A stretch of 64,000 nucleotides of DNA, from positions 62,001 through 126,000 of the forward strand of contig NZ_LMDA01000022.1 in assembly GCF_001424985.1 (NCBI RefSeq), given 5' to 3'. The notes under the pieces were generated by a model. The model was not told where the DNA came from, searched no databases, and saw only the letters and a program-made list of their open reading frames with translations. A program made the position numbers and the translations under genes. Each line of letters begins with the position of its first letter. Within the stretch, counting starts at the first letter, position 1. The stretch comes from Rhizobium sp. Root1212. Its GTDB lineage: Bacteria > Pseudomonadota > Alphaproteobacteria > Rhizobiales > Rhizobiaceae. This document shows, one piece after another, positions 8,864 through 21,111 of this stretch.

Positions 8864-8892
8864 GCGCTGGGAGGCTATCAGCCTCCCAGCGC
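8864..8892 (-). repeat. 12-bp perfect hairpin enclosing the sucA stop codon
   Basis: GCGCTGGGAGGC (8864-8875) and GCCTCCCAGCGC (8881-8892) are perfect inverted repeats around a 5-base loop. The sucA TGA (8878-8880 on the minus strand) lies in the loop and the upstream arm is coding. No T-run follows, so it is more likely an mRNA processing, stability or attenuation element between sucA and sucB than a full terminator. Confidence 0.8.
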
Positions 8893-11874
8893 GTCTTCCA
8901 GGAAGGCCGCAAGCTGGGCGAGGTGCTTCGACATCAGGCCGGTTGCCGGAGAGGCAGCCGCCGGACGGCCGGTGTAGCGAACCCGCTGGTACTTGGCGTC
9001 GATATGGGCGAGCACCCACTCCAGGTACGGATCGATGAACGACCACGCGCCCATGTTCTTCGGCTCTTCCTGGCACCAGACCATCTCGGCGTTGCGGAAG
9101 CGCGACAGCTCGTTGATGAGCGCCTTGGCCGGGAACGGATAGAGCTGTTCAACGCGCAGCAGGTAGATGTCGTCGATGCCGCGCTTTTCGCGCTCTTCGA
9201 GCAGGTCGTAATAGACCTTGCCGGTGCAGAGCACGACGCGGCGGATCTTGGCATCCTTCTGCAGCTTGATCGGACCGTCCTTGATGACTTCGGCATCGTC
9301 CCACAGCAGGCGGTGGAACGAGCTTTCGCCGGCCATTTCCGACAGCGAGGAGACAGCGCGCTTGTGGCGCAGCAGCGACTTCGGCGTCATCATGATCAGC
9401 GGCTTGCGGAAGTCGCGTTTCATCTGACGGCGCAGGATGTGGAAGTAGTTCGCCGGCGTGGTGACGTTGGCGACCTGCATGTTGTCTTCGGCGCACATCT
9501 GCAGATAGCGCTCGAGACGGGCCGACGAGTGTTCCGGGCCCTGGCCTTCGTAGCCGTGCGGCAGCAGGCAGACGAGGCCGGACATGCGCAGCCACTTGCG
9601 CTCGCCGGACGAGATGAACTGGTCGAACACGACCTGCGCACCGTTGGCGAAGTCGCCGAACTGGGCTTCCCAGAGGGTCAGCGCATTCGGGCGGGCCAGC
9701 GAATAGCCGTATTCGAAGCCGAGCACGGCCTCTTCCGAGAGCATCGAGTTGATGACTTCGTAGCGGGCCTGGGTCGGCGAGAGGTTGGCGAGCGGGATGT
9801 AGCGCTCTTCGGTCTCCTGATCGTAGAGAACCGAATGGCGCTGCGAGAAGGTGCCGCGTTCGCAATCCTGACCGGACAGACGGATCTTGTTGCCTTCGAC
9901 GCAGAGCGTGCCGAAAGCCAGCGCTTCCGCCATCGCCCAGTCGATGCCTTCGCCCGTCTGGATCATGTTGGCGCGGTTGTCCATGAAGCGCTGGATCGTC
10001 TTGTGGACGTTGAAACCTTCCGGCACTTCCGAGAGCTTGCGGCCGACTTCCTTCAGGGTTTTCATCGGCACGGAGGTCTTGCCGCGGCGCTGTTCGTCCT
10101 GATTGTCGGCGGTGCGCAGACCAGACCATGCGCCATCCAGCCAGTCGGCCTTGTTGGGCTTGTAGGACTGGCCAGCCTCGAATTCCTGTTCCAGATGGTT
10201 GCGCCAATCGGCCTTCATCTTTTCCAGTTCGCCTTCGGAGATCAGGCCTTCGGCGATCAGGCGGGCGCCATAGAGCTGCACGACCGTCTTGTGGCCGCGG
10301 ATGACCTTGTACATCTTCGGCTGGGTGAAGGACGGCTCGTCGCCTTCGTTATGGCCGAAGCGGCGGTAGCAGAACATGTCGATCACGACCGGCTTGTGGA
10401 ACTTCATGCGGAATTCGGTGGCGATCTTGGCGGCGTAGGTGACCGCTTCCGGATCGTCGCCGTTCACGTGGAAGATCGGCGCCTCGATCATCTTGGCGAC
10501 GTCGGACGGATAGGGCGACGAACGCGAGAAGGCCGGATTGGTGGTGAAGCCGATCTGGTTGTTGATGATGAAATGCACCGTGCCGGCAACGCGGTGGCCG
10601 CGCAGGCCCGAAAGGCCGAGGATTTCAGCCGTGACGCCCTGGCCGGCAAAGGCGGCATCGCCGTGGAGAAGCAGCGGCATGACCTGCGCGCGCTCCGACA
10701 GCGGAATGACGTCGCCCTCGAACACCTTCGCCATCTGGTCCTGCTTGGCGCGGGCCTTGCCCATGACGACAGGGTTGACGATTTCGAGGTGCGACGGGTT
10801 TGCCGTCAACGACAGGTGAACCTTGTTGCCGTCGAATTCGCGGTCGGAGGAAGCGCCGAGATGGTACTTCACGTCGCCCGAACCTTCGACGTCGTCGGGG
10901 GCGTAGGAGCCGCCCTTGAACTCATGGAACACGGCGCGGTGCGGCTTGCCCATGACGTTGGTCAAGACGTTCAGACGGCCGCGGTGGGCCATGCCGAGGA
11001 TGACTTCCTTCAGGCCTTCCTGGCCGCCGCGCTTGATAATCTGCTCGAGCGCCGGGATCAGCGATTCGCCGCCGTCGAGGCCGAAGCGCTTGGTGCCCTT
11101 GTACTTGACGTCGATGAACTGCTCGAAGCCTTCGGCCTCGATCAGCTTCGACAGGATGGCCTTCTTGCCTTCGGCGGTGAAGGCGACGCCCTTGTCCGGG
11201 CCTTCGATGCGTTCCTGAATCCAGCCTTTGATCTCCGGGTCGGAGATGTGCATGAACTCGACGCCGAGGGTGGAGCAGTAGGTGCGCTCCAGAATCTCGA
11301 TCATTTCGCGCACGGTCGCATATTCGAGGCCGAGCACGTTATCGAGGAAGATCTTGCGGTCCATGTCCTCCGGGCCGAAGCCGTAATTGGAGGGCGAAAG
11401 CTCATGGTAGTCGTCGACCGGGGCGGCGATCGCCAGCGGGTCGAGCTTGGCATGCAGGTGGCCGCGGGCGCGGTAGGCGCGGATCAGCATGATCGCGCGG
11501 ACCGAATCGCGGGTCGCCTGCTGGATGTCGGCGGGGGCGGCGGCAACGCCGGTGGCGGCGGCCTGCTCCTCGGCTTTCGCCTTCACCTTCTTTTCGATAA
11601 CCTTCTCGACCGTGCCCCAGTCGCCGTCGAGAGCGGAAACCAGCTCCGTGCGCTCGGTCACGGGCCAGTTCGGCTTCTTCCAGGAGGCGCCCTTGGCGGC
11701 CTTGACCACATCGCCCGGCTCGTCCTGCAGCGCCTTGAAGAAGGACTGCCATTCGCCGGAAACCGACGACGGGTCGTTTTCATAGCGCGCATAAAGCTGT
11801 TCGATATAGCTGGCATTCGCTCCGTCGAGGAACGAGGTCAGCAGGAATTGTTCGTTGGCCTCTTGCCTTGCCAT
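8878..11874 (-). CDS. sucA: 2-oxoglutarate dehydrogenase E1 component
   Basis: Thiamine-diphosphate-dependent E1 that decarboxylates 2-oxoglutarate and succinylates the lipoyl group of SucB. 998 residues from MARQEANEQF, close to the roughly 995 usual in rhizobia. The N-terminus has the E2-docking segment (SYIEQLYARYENDP). Further on are AHRGRLNVL, LLHGDAAFAGQGV (thiamine-diphosphate/Mg region), NNQIGFTT and RRFGHNEGDEPSFTQP. A longer reading from 11961 would add an implausible Arg/Gly-rich leader, so 11874 is preferred. It lies 147 bases downstream of sucD in a leftward TCA-cycle cluster. Confidence 0.96.
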   Translation of the reverse strand: MARQEANEQFLLTSFLDGANASYIEQLYARYENDPSSVSGEWQSFFKALQDEPGDVVKAAKGASWKKPNWPVTERTELVSALDGDWGTVEKVIEKKVKAKAEEQAAATGVAAAPADIQQATRDSVRAIMLIRAYRARGHLHAKLDPLAIAAPVDDYHELSPSNYGFGPEDMDRKIFLDNVLGLEYATVREMIEILERTYCSTLGVEFMHISDPEIKGWIQERIEGPDKGVAFTAEGKKAILSKLIEAEGFEQFIDVKYKGTKRFGLDGGESLIPALEQIIKRGGQEGLKEVILGMAHRGRLNVLTNVMGKPHRAVFHEFKGGSYAPDDVEGSGDVKYHLGASSDREFDGNKVHLSLTANPSHLEIVNPVVMGKARAKQDQMAKVFEGDVIPLSERAQVMPLLLHGDAAFAGQGVTAEILGLSGLRGHRVAGTVHFIINNQIGFTTNPAFSRSSPYPSDVAKMIEAPIFHVNGDDPEAVTYAAKIATEFRMKFHKPVVIDMFCYRRFGHNEGDEPSFTQPKMYKVIRGHKTVVQLYGARLIAEGLISEGELEKMKADWRNHLEQEFEAGQSYKPNKADWLDGAWSGLRTADNQDEQRRGKTSVPMKTLKEVGRKLSEVPEGFNVHKTIQRFMDNRANMIQTGEGIDWAMAEALAFGTLCVEGNKIRLSGQDCERGTFSQRHSVLYDQETEERYIPLANLSPTQARYEVINSMLSEEAVLGFEYGYSLARPNALTLWEAQFGDFANGAQVVFDQFISSGERKWLRMSGLVCLLPHGYEGQGPEHSSARLERYLQMCAEDNMQVANVTTPANYFHILRRQMKRDFRKPLIMMTPKSLLRHKRAVSSLSEMAGESSFHRLLWDDAEVIKDGPIKLQKDAKIRRVVLCTGKVYYDLLEEREKRGIDDIYLLRVEQLYPFPAKALINELSRFRNAEMVWCQEEPKNMGAWSFIDPYLEWVLAHIDAKYQRVRYTGRPAAASPATGLMSKHLAQLAAFLEDALGG

Positions 11875-12021
11875 TGTGTGCCGCGGACCTGTCCGTCCGC
11901 CTCCTGACTGGTTGGCGTCGCCCGGTCCGTCCGGGCGATCGTGCGCGTAAAGCGCGAGCATCCGATGCTGAAAGGGTGCGAGGAAGGCGAAACCGGAGTT
12001 CCGCCTCCCGCAATGTCGGTC

Positions 12022-12924
12022 TTAGCCCTTAAGGACTTCGACGAGGGTCTTGCCGAGGCGTGCCGGGGACGGCGACACCTTGATGCCGGCGGCTTCCATG
12101 GCAGAGATCTTCGATTCCGCATCGCCCTTGCCGCCGGAAACGACAGCGCCGGCGTGGCCCATGGTGCGGCCCTTCGGTGCCGTGCGGCCCGCGATGAAGC
12201 CGGCCATCGGCTTCTTGCGGCCCTTCCTGGCTTCGTCGATCAGGAACTGGGCTGCATCTTCTTCAGCCGAGCCGCCGATTTCGCCGATCATGATGATCGA
12301 GGTCGTGGCTTCGTCGGCGAGGAACATCTCGAGCACGTCGATGAACTCGGTGCCCTTGACCGGGTCGCCGCCGATGCCGACAGCGGTGGTCTGGCCGAGG
12401 CCTTCGTTCGAGGTCTGGAACACGGCTTCATAGGTGAGCGTACCCGAACGCGAAACGATGCCGACCGAGCCCTTGCGGAAGATCGAGCCCGGCATGATGC
12501 CGATCTTGCATTCTTCCGGGGTCAGGATGCCGGGGCAGTTCGGACCCAGCAGGCGCGACTTGGAGCGGTCGAGGCGAGCCTTGACGCGCACCATGTCCAT
12601 GACCGGGATGCCTTCGGTGATGCAGGTGATGAACGGGATTTCCGCATCGATCGCCTCGATGATCGCATCCGCGGCACCGGCCGGCGGAACGTAGATCACG
12701 GATGCGTCGGCGCCGGTCTTTTCACGGCCTTCGGCAACCGAAGCGAAGATCGGCAGGCTTTCGCCCTTGGAGCCGGTCCAGGTTTCGCCGCCCTTCTTCG
12801 GGTGGATACCGCCGACCATCTGCGTGCCGTAGTAGGCCAGCGCCTGTTCGGTGTGGAAAGTACCGGTCTTGCCGGTCAGGCCCTGAACCAGGACCTTGGT
12901 GTTCTTGTTGACGAGAATCGACAT
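12022..12924 (-). CDS. sucD: Succinyl-CoA synthetase alpha subunit
   Basis: 300 residues. Forms the CoA-binding and phosphohistidine subunit of succinate-CoA ligase, which makes ATP or GTP from succinyl-CoA. The CoA-binding N-terminus contains [20 protein letters not shown] is present, and the phosphorylated His lies in [10 protein letters not shown] (about residue 257). It follows sucC by 17 bases, so the two subunits are co-translated from one message. Downstream is sucA. Confidence 0.97.
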   Translation of the reverse strand: MSILVNKNTKVLVQGLTGKTGTFHTEQALAYYGTQMVGGIHPKKGGETWTGSKGESLPIFASVAEGREKTGADASVIYVPPAGAADAIIEAIDAEIPFITCITEGIPVMDMVRVKARLDRSKSRLLGPNCPGILTPEECKIGIMPGSIFRKGSVGIVSRSGTLTYEAVFQTSNEGLGQTTAVGIGGDPVKGTEFIDVLEMFLADEATTSIIMIGEIGGSAEEDAAQFLIDEARKGRKKPMAGFIAGRTAPKGRTMGHAGAVVSGGKGDAESKISAMEAAGIKVSPSPARLGKTLVEVLKG

Positions 12925-12941
12925 AAGTTCAGGTCCTTCAA

Positions 12942-14135
<1,194 letters not shown>

Positions 14136-14165
14136 GGGAAAATGTCCTGTTTAGCCTGAAGGCGA

Positions 14166-15185
<1,020 letters not shown>

Positions 15186-15290
15186 TTAGACGTGCGAGCG
15201 CCAAACCTTACGCGGCAAGGACTTAAGACGCATTGCCTAAAATATCAACCAATACTTTTGAGTAGAACGATTTCAATCGGTTAGATCATA

Positions 15291-15316
15291 AAATTCTTAC
15301 GTAAACGTAAGAATTT
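15291..15316. repeat. Perfect 11-bp inverted repeat between mdh and zapE
   Basis: AAATTCTTACG and CGTAAGAATTT flank a TAAA loop, 20 bases beyond the zapE stop and about 165 bases upstream of mdh. It may be the zapE terminator (AT-rich stem, no clear T-run) or an operator of the mdh-suc promoter region. I see no other recognisable element in 15129-15290. Confidence 0.7.
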
Positions 15317-15336
15317 CTGTCGCAGTTCCGTCAAAA

Positions 15337-16485
15337 TCAAGCGGCATCGGCATCGTTGCGCCGCGCATATTCTTCGCTTTGCATCTCGATCAGGCGCGAA
15401 ACGGTGCGGTCGAACTCGAAACCTTCGGTGCCTTTTCTGGCGGTCAGCAGTTCGGACGGAGCGGATGCCGCCGAGGCGAAAAAGCGGGCGCCCTGATCGT
15501 AGATCGTATCGACGAGCAGTATGAAGCGCTTAGTCTCGTTGCGCCGCTCCGGCCCGAGATGGGGGATGTGATCGACGAAGATGACGCTGTAGTGATGCAG
15601 GATCGCGAGATAGTCGGCCGCGGCAAGCGGTTTCTCGCAGAGGTCGGAAAAGCTGAAGCGGGCGCAGTCGCCGGCGGCGCGCGGGACGGGAATGGTGCGG
15701 CCCTTGTGGTGGATTTCGGCAGGCGCGACGACAAGCCCCGCGGTCGCCTGCTTCCACGACCGGTCCATCACCGCATCGGCCTCTGGCCCCAGCGGCTCGG
15801 ACCAGACGGGCAGGCCCGAGGTCTTCAGCATGCGGTAATCGGTCTCGGTATCGAGCGGCACGATCTCGGCATGGGCGCGCAGGAGGTCGATGAAGGGCAG
15901 GAAAAGGCCGCGATTAAGGCCATCCCGGTAGAGGTTCGACGGCTCGACATTCGAGGTCGCGACCAGCACGCAGCCGCGGGAAAAAAGCTCACCGAACAGG
16001 CGCGACAGGATCATCGCATCGGCAATGTCGGTGACGGTGAACTCGTCGAAGCAGAGCAGCCGCGCCTCGGCGAAGATGGCAGACGCGACCGGGGGAATCG
16101 GATCGGCCTGCTTCGTCTCGCCGTTTTTCAGTTTCTGGCGATGCTGGAAGATGCGCTCGTGGACATCGGCCATGAATTCGTGGAAATGGGCGCGTCGCTT
16201 GCGTTTGATCGGTACCGTCTCAAAGAACAGGTCCATCAGCATGGTCTTGCCGCGCCCGACGCCGCCATACAGATAAAGCCCCTTGACGGGTGAGTGATCC
16301 TGCCGGCGGGCGGCAAACAGCCAGCCGAGCGCGCTCGACTTGCGCTCGCCGCGGCTTGATGCAAGATCGCTTGCCAGGCGGTCGAGCCGGCGGGCGATCG
16401 TCATCTGGACGGGATCGCTGCGCATGTCGCCCGATGCGACAAGGGCTTCCAGTTTACGGGAAATGCAGTCTTCGGAATTCGGCAC
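15337..16485 (-). CDS. zapE: ZapE/AFG1-family P-loop ATPase
   Basis: 382 residues. Walker A reads YGGVGRGKTMLMD (about residues 72-84), Walker B CFDEFTVTDIAD (about 145-156), and the later SNVEPSNLYRDGLNR segment is typical of AFG1/LACE1 proteins. The E. coli homologue ZapE acts at the constricting Z-ring, and mitochondrial AFG1 assists turnover of respiratory-complex subunits. The position between the suc and sdh operons fits either view. It is downstream of the Omp19-like gene but separated from it by a strong terminator, so it is likely transcribed from its own promoter or by limited read-through. Confidence 0.88.
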   Translation of the reverse strand: MPNSEDCISRKLEALVASGDMRSDPVQMTIARRLDRLASDLASSRGERKSSALGWLFAARRQDHSPVKGLYLYGGVGRGKTMLMDLFFETVPIKRKRRAHFHEFMADVHERIFQHRQKLKNGETKQADPIPPVASAIFAEARLLCFDEFTVTDIADAMILSRLFGELFSRGCVLVATSNVEPSNLYRDGLNRGLFLPFIDLLRAHAEIVPLDTETDYRMLKTSGLPVWSEPLGPEADAVMDRSWKQATAGLVVAPAEIHHKGRTIPVPRAAGDCARFSFSDLCEKPLAAADYLAILHHYSVIFVDHIPHLGPERRNETKRFILLVDTIYDQGARFFASAASAPSELLTARKGTEGFEFDRTVSRLIEMQSEEYARRNDADAA

Positions 16486-16511
16486 GGATGGCCCCTCGCC
16501 CCTCAGGCGAC

Positions 16512-16537
16512 AAAAAAGCCCGGCGGTTGCGCCGGGC
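16512..16537 (-). terminator. Rho-independent terminator of the Omp19-like lipoprotein gene
   Basis: On the minus strand GCCCGGCG pairs with CGCCGGGC (16518-16525 and 16530-16537, 4-base loop), followed by a run of six T. It ends eight bases from the lipoprotein stop codon. Confidence 0.9.
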
Positions 16538-16544
16538 TCGGAAC

Positions 16545-17090
16545 TTAGCGGCTGAGGCTGACCGGCTGGCCGCCATTGGTAGAGCCGTCGAAACGGGCGT
16601 CGGCGCTCTTGTAGAGCCGGGCCAGCGGATTGCCGTTACGGTCCTTCAGGATGACCTGCTTGCCGGCCACTTCCCAGGAGCCCATCTGGGTCAACTCACC
16701 GGCGCAGCCGCGCGTGCCGCCCCGCGAGCCGCTGCCGAGATTGGTGAGCGTCAGGAACATATCGCAGGAGGCGCCGCCATTGCTGACGCGCCAGTTGCCG
16801 ACCATGGATTCCTTGGTGACATCAAGCGCGTTGGCCGCCGCACCGGTATCGGTGGTGCCCGGAACCGGGCCGTTGACGCCGGCCGTGTTGCTGACCGGTG
16901 CCGCGGGGAACTGCGATGTGTTGCCCGAGGCCGTCGGGTCAGGCAGCTGGCTCGACGAGACGCCGCCCACAGGCTGGGCCGTCACGGGAGCCGGCTGTGG
17001 CGCGGTGTTGAAATCGCTCATGGACGTCCGCTGACATCCCGTCAGCGCCAGCGCCACTGCCAGACCTGCTGCCGCATGGATTACCCGCAT
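16545..17090 (-). CDS. omp19: Omp19-like outer-membrane lipoprotein, Inh/AprI protease-inhibitor domain
   Basis: 181 residues starting MRVIHAAAG. The lipobox LALTGC places the lipidated Cys at residue 19, so the protein is an outer-membrane lipoprotein. A Ser/Pro/Thr-rich low-complexity linker (about 25-90) precedes an AprI/Inh-like beta-barrel domain with two Cys (ASCDMF and RGCAGEL) expected to form a disulfide. The Brucella relative Omp19 inhibits host proteases, and in free-living rhizobia the role is unknown. A longer open frame from 17246 has no lipobox at its N-terminus and is rejected. Confidence 0.85.
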   Translation of the reverse strand: MRVIHAAAGLAVALALTGCQRTSMSDFNTAPQPAPVTAQPVGGVSSSQLPDPTASGNTSQFPAAPVSNTAGVNGPVPGTTDTGAAANALDVTKESMVGNWRVSNGGASCDMFLTLTNLGSGSRGGTRGCAGELTQMGSWEVAGKQVILKDRNGNPLARLYKSADARFDGSTNGGQPVSLSR

Positions 17091-17414
17091 GTCGTAACTC
17101 CCGATTACCGCTGATTGCGCGCTTGCCAAAGCGCGTCGCGATCTTTCAGATCGCTCCTCGCTCTGGTGTCTTGTTCCACCGCATGTCGCTACCGCAAAAC
17201 CGCTCTTACACTTTTGCGCAACATGCGCCAGCAATATAGGCGCCATTAACTTAAAACTACCTTTTCAATCAAGCCTAGGCATGAATCTTTGCCTCGATGT
17301 GGCGCGATTGAAACGATTCCGCGACGATATCCGGGCAGAACAGTCCTGCAACCGCCGGATACGACAACGCCGGGACAAGCCCGGCGCCGTTTATCGTTTC
17401 GAGGGCAAGGCGGC
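17091..17414. other. Intergenic region between sdhB and the lipoprotein gene
   Basis: 324 bases without a credible gene. It contains the sdhB 3' hairpin and presumably the leftward promoter of the lipoprotein gene. Small open frames here lack a ribosome-binding site and protein-like composition. Confidence 0.5.
17369..17387 (-). terminator. Candidate terminator of the sdhCDAB operon
   Basis: CGCCGGG and CCCGGCG form a 7-bp GC stem with a 5-base loop, 28 bases after the sdhB stop. Only a short, broken T-stretch follows, so efficiency is uncertain. Confidence 0.55.
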
Positions 17415-18194
17415 TTACACCCGGCGCTCGACCATCATCTTCTTGATTTCGCCGATCGCCTTGGCCGGGTTGAGACCCTTGGGGCAAGTCTGCGCGCAGT
17501 TCATGATCGTGTGGCAGCGATAGAGGCGGAAGGGGTCCTCGAGGTTGTCGAGACGTTCGCCCTTGGCTTCGTCGCGGCTGTCGATCAGCCAGCGATAGGC
17601 CTGCAGCAGCACGGCCGGGCCGAGATAACGGTCGCCGTTCCACCAATAGCTCGGACAGGAGGTCGAGCAGCAGGCGCACAGGATGCACTCGTAGAGGCCG
17701 TCGAGCTTCTGACGATCCTCATGGCTCTGCTTCCATTCCTTGGCCGGCGGCGGCGACACGGTCTTGAGCCAGGGCTCGATCGACCGGTGCTGGGCGTAGA
17801 AATGGGTAAGGTCCGGCACCAGGTCCTTGACGACGGGCATGTGCGGCAGCGGATAGATCTTCACCGCACCCTTGATCTCGTCCATGCCCTTGGTGCAGGC
17901 GAGCGTGTTGGTGCCGTCGATGTTCATGGCGCAGGAGCCGCAGATGCCTTCGCGACAGGAGCGGCGCAGCGTCAGTGTCGGGTCGATCTTGTTCTTGATG
18001 TAGAGCAGCGCATCGAGAACCATCGGGCCGCAATCGTCGACATCGATGTAGAAGGTATCGATCGACGGGTTCTTGCCGTCATCCGGGCTCCAGCGATAGA
18101 CGCGGAACTCGCGGGTGTTGGTGGCCCCGGCCGGCTTCGGCCAGACCTTGCCTTCGGTGACCTGCGAGTTTTTGGGGAGAGCGAGTTCAACCAT
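17415..18194 (-). CDS. sdhB: Succinate dehydrogenase iron-sulfur subunit
   Basis: 259 residues. Carries the electron relay of complex II. The [2Fe-2S] ligands are in CREGICGSC plus a later Cys. The [4Fe-4S]/[3Fe-4S] ligands are in [16 protein letters not shown] and [17 protein letters not shown]. It follows sdhA by 12 bases and closes the leftward sdhCDAB operon. A hairpin lies downstream. Confidence 0.97.
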   Translation of the reverse strand: MVELALPKNSQVTEGKVWPKPAGATNTREFRVYRWSPDDGKNPSIDTFYIDVDDCGPMVLDALLYIKNKIDPTLTLRRSCREGICGSCAMNIDGTNTLACTKGMDEIKGAVKIYPLPHMPVVKDLVPDLTHFYAQHRSIEPWLKTVSPPPAKEWKQSHEDRQKLDGLYECILCACCSTSCPSYWWNGDRYLGPAVLLQAYRWLIDSRDEAKGERLDNLEDPFRLYRCHTIMNCAQTCPKGLNPAKAIGEIKKMMVERRV

Positions 18195-18206
18195 GTCCAG
18201 TTCTCC

Positions 18207-20051
18207 TTAGTACACGCGTGCCTTCGGCTCGATCTTGTGCGGATCGATGCCATCGGCAATCAGGTCGGTGTGAACCGGTCGGTAATCGAGGCGGACATCG
18301 CCGGCTTCGTTCACCCAGGCCAGCGTGTGCTTGCGCCAGTTGACGTCGTCGCGGCCGGCAAACGGGCCGCTGGTATAATCTTCGCGGGCGTGGGAGCCGC
18401 GGCTTTCCTTGCGGGCCTCGGCGCCGTAGACCGTGGTGATGGCGTTGGCCATCAGGTTTTCCAGCTCCAGCGTTTCGACGAGGTCGGAGTTCCAGATCAT
18501 CGAGCGGTCGGTGACCTTGATGTCCGGCAATTCCTTCCAGATCGCCGACAGGCGCTGGCAACCGCTTTCGAGCGATTCCTGGGTGCGGAACACGGCGGCG
18601 TCTTCCTGCATGGCGCGCTGCATCTTTTCACGCAGCACCGCCGTCGGCGTGCCGCCGTTGGCAAAGCGCAGGCGATCGAAGCGATCCATGATCTTGTCGC
18701 AGGCCTTCTCGTTGATCGCCGGCACGGCGGACGTGCGGTCGATGACCTCGGCGGCGCGGATCGCAGCCGCCCGGCCGAAGACCACGAGGTCGATCAGCGA
18801 GTTGGAGCCGAGGCGGTTTGCGCCGTGCACCGAGGCGCAGCCGGCTTCACCGACGGCCATCAGGCCGGGGATGACACGCTCAGGATTGGAGCTGTCGGCA
18901 TTCAGCACTTCGCCCCAGTAGTTCGTCGGAATGCCGCCCATGTTGTAGTGAACGGTCGGCAGGACCGGGATCGGCTCGCGCGTCACATCGACGCCGGCGA
19001 AAATCTTGGCGCTCTCGGAAATGCCCGGCAGGCGCTCGTGCAGCACGGCCGGGTCGAGATGGTCGAGATGCAGGAAGATGTGGTCCTTGTTCTTGCCGAC
19101 GCCGCGGCCTTCGCGGATTTCCATCGTCATGCAGCGCGAGACGACGTCGCGCGAGGCGAGGTCCTTGGCCGACGGCGCGTAACGCTCCATGAAGCGCTCG
19201 CCTTCGGAATTGACGAGATAGCCGCCTTCGCCGCGCGCACCTTCGGTGATGAGACAGCCGGCGCCGTAGATGCCGGTCGGGTGGAACTGGACGAATTCCA
19301 TATCCTGCAGCGGCAGGCCGGCGCGGGCGATCATGCCGCCGCCGTCACCGGTGCAGGTGTGGGCCGAGGTCGCCGAGAAATAGGCGCGGCCGTAACCGCC
19401 GGTCGCCAGCACCACCATCTTGGCGGCGAAGCGATGGATCGTGCCGTCATCGAGGTTCCAGGCGACGACGCCGGTGCAGCGGCTGCCGTCGTCCGACATG
19501 ATCAGGTCGAGCGCGAAATACTCGATGAAGAACTCGGCATTGTGGCGCAGCGACTGGCCGTAAAGCGTATGCAGGATGGCGTGGCCGGTGCGGTCGGCGG
19601 CAGCGCAGGTGCGCTGCACCGGCGGGCCTTCGCCGTAATTCTGCATATGGCCGCCGAACGGGCGCTGGTAGATCTTGCCTTCCGCATTGCGCGAGAAGGG
19701 CACGCCGTAGTGCTCCAGCTCATAGACCGCCTTGGGCGCTTCCATGGCGAGATACTGCATGGCATCGACGTCGCCCAGCCAGTCGGAGCCCTTGACGGTG
19801 TCGTAGAGATGCCACTGCCAGCAATCCGGCGTCATGTTCCTGAGTGACGCCGCGATGCCGCCCTGCGCTGCGACCGTGTGGGAGCGCGTCGGGAAGACCT
19901 TGGTGATGCAGGCGGTGCGGAAACCCTGCTCGGCCATACCGAGCGTGGCACGCAGGCCGGCGCCACCGGCGCCGACGACGATCACGTCATAGGAATGGTC
20001 GACATATGTATAGGCTTTGCCGCCGGCGGCAGGTGAAGTGGTGGGTGCCAT
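18207..20051 (-). CDS. sdhA: Succinate dehydrogenase flavoprotein subunit
   Basis: 614 residues, the standard length. Oxidises succinate to fumarate with covalently bound FAD. The FAD-binding GAGGAGLRA is near residue 27. The covalent FAD His is in SHTVAAQGG, and the substrate-site [19 protein letters not shown] is clear. It is 6 bases from sdhD and 12 from sdhB, so it is part of one transcript. Confidence 0.97.
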   Translation of the reverse strand: MAPTTSPAAGGKAYTYVDHSYDVIVVGAGGAGLRATLGMAEQGFRTACITKVFPTRSHTVAAQGGIAASLRNMTPDCWQWHLYDTVKGSDWLGDVDAMQYLAMEAPKAVYELEHYGVPFSRNAEGKIYQRPFGGHMQNYGEGPPVQRTCAAADRTGHAILHTLYGQSLRHNAEFFIEYFALDLIMSDDGSRCTGVVAWNLDDGTIHRFAAKMVVLATGGYGRAYFSATSAHTCTGDGGGMIARAGLPLQDMEFVQFHPTGIYGAGCLITEGARGEGGYLVNSEGERFMERYAPSAKDLASRDVVSRCMTMEIREGRGVGKNKDHIFLHLDHLDPAVLHERLPGISESAKIFAGVDVTREPIPVLPTVHYNMGGIPTNYWGEVLNADSSNPERVIPGLMAVGEAGCASVHGANRLGSNSLIDLVVFGRAAAIRAAEVIDRTSAVPAINEKACDKIMDRFDRLRFANGGTPTAVLREKMQRAMQEDAAVFRTQESLESGCQRLSAIWKELPDIKVTDRSMIWNSDLVETLELENLMANAITTVYGAEARKESRGSHAREDYTSGPFAGRDDVNWRKHTLAWVNEAGDVRLDYRPVHTDLIADGIDPHKIEPKARVY

Positions 20052-20057
20052 TTTGAA

Positions 20058-20438
20058 TTACCCTGCAAACGCGATCTTCAGGAGGGCGAAAAGACAGAGC
20101 CCGCCGACCGCGATCGCAAAAAACGTGTTGAGCATGAGAAGAGCGAGCTTGGAGCCTTCGCCATGCACGTAGTCTTCGATGATGACCTGCATGCCGAGCC
20201 GCATGTGGATGACGCCCGACAGCACCACCAGCCCCATGATGACCGCGACGAAAGGATTGGAAAGCGCCGCGACGAGTTCCTGATGGGTGGACGTCGTATG
20301 GGTCAGCACGAAGAAGATGAAGAAGATGATCAGCGGCACATTGGCGACCGCCGTGACGCGCTGGCGCCAGAAGTGATCCGTGCCTTCCTTGGCAGAGCCG
20401 AGGCCGCGGACTTTTCCGAGAGGTGTACGCATATCCAT
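20058..20438 (-). CDS. sdhD: Succinate dehydrogenase membrane anchor subunit
   Basis: 126 residues with three hydrophobic helices. [17 protein letters not shown] matches the conserved His/Asp-Tyr region that contributes to heme b binding and the quinone site. Together with SdhC it anchors SdhAB to the inner membrane and reduces ubiquinone. The start at MDMRTPLGK follows GAGGGAG. Fourteen bases separate it from sdhC. Confidence 0.93.
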   Translation of the reverse strand: MDMRTPLGKVRGLGSAKEGTDHFWRQRVTAVANVPLIIFFIFFVLTHTTSTHQELVAALSNPFVAVIMGLVVLSGVIHMRLGMQVIIEDYVHGEGSKLALLMLNTFFAIAVGGLCLFALLKIAFAG

Positions 20439-20451
20439 GAAACGATCTCCC

Positions 20452-20844
20452 TCAGCGAACCGCGTAGCCGACGATCCAGATCAGCAGCGTCACCACCACC
20501 GAGCCGATTGCATTGGCGATCGCCATCTTCGTCGCCAGATTTTTCTCGTAGGCATGGCCCATATCCCAGAGGAAATGGCGGATGCCGCCGAAGAGGTGAT
20601 GCACCAGCGCCCAGGTATAGCCGAACAGCACCAGCCGGCCGAGGAGCGAGCCGAACACGGCGCTGACCCAATCGTAATAGGCCGGGCCGCTGGCCGCGGC
20701 GATCAGCCACCAGGCAACCAGGATCGTGCCGAAATAGAGCGCGCCGCCGGTGATACGGTGGACGATCGACATGACCATGGTGGGGATAGGCTTGTAGATT
20801 TGAAGATGCGGCGACAAAGGCCGACTTTTGGTGACATCCGTCAT
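20452..20844 (-). CDS. sdhC: Succinate dehydrogenase cytochrome b556 subunit
   Basis: 130 residues with three transmembrane helices. SPHLQIYKP near the N-terminus, SIVHRITG (quinone-site Ser/Arg) and [15 protein letters not shown] (heme-ligand His region) are the family hallmarks. It is the first gene of the leftward sdhCDAB operon. The upstream 300 bases hold two short inverted repeats that may regulate it. Confidence 0.95.
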   Translation of the reverse strand: MTDVTKSRPLSPHLQIYKPIPTMVMSIVHRITGGALYFGTILVAWWLIAAASGPAYYDWVSAVFGSLLGRLVLFGYTWALVHHLFGGIRHFLWDMGHAYEKNLATKMAIANAIGSVVVTLLIWIVGYAVR

Positions 20845-20905
20845 CGGAACCTCATGGGAACAGCCGGCTCAAAAGCCCAGAAAACTAGACTATTTTCATC
20901 CGGTA

Positions 20906-20925
20906 TTGCACGGAGTTGTGTGCAA
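20906..20925. promoter_or_regulatory. Inverted repeat upstream of sdhC
   Basis: TTGCAC and GTGCAA separated by 8 bases, about 60 bases before the sdhC start. It may be an operator, but I know no matching regulator motif with confidence. Confidence 0.4.
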
Positions 20926-20968
20926 TTCAGTTAGCCGACCTTTAATCACCATAAGTCTTAACGACAAG

Positions 20969-20984
20969 TGCAGTTTGCACTGCA
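20969..20984. promoter_or_regulatory. Second inverted repeat upstream of sdhC
   Basis: TGCAGT and ACTGCA around TTGC, about 125 bases before sdhC. Its half-sites share TGCA with the first repeat. Confidence 0.4.
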
Positions 20985-21111
20985 AAATCATTTTAATCGA
21001 TTAGACGAATCTCCCGATCCGCGTGTCCCGATTCCACCGGTCTGTTAACGATAGATCGCGTTTTTTGCCTGTTTTCCGTGACTTTTTCGGCTTTGTGCCC
21101 CAGATTGCCGT

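Noticed and set aside
8410-11907. 1165-codon open frame on the plus strand opposite sucA/sucB
   Set aside because: Mirror frame of high-GC coding sequence. The minus strand encodes full-length conserved SucA and SucB.
17281-17523. 80-codon open frame downstream of sdhB
   Set aside because: Overlaps sdhB antisense and a hairpin, with no protein-like features.
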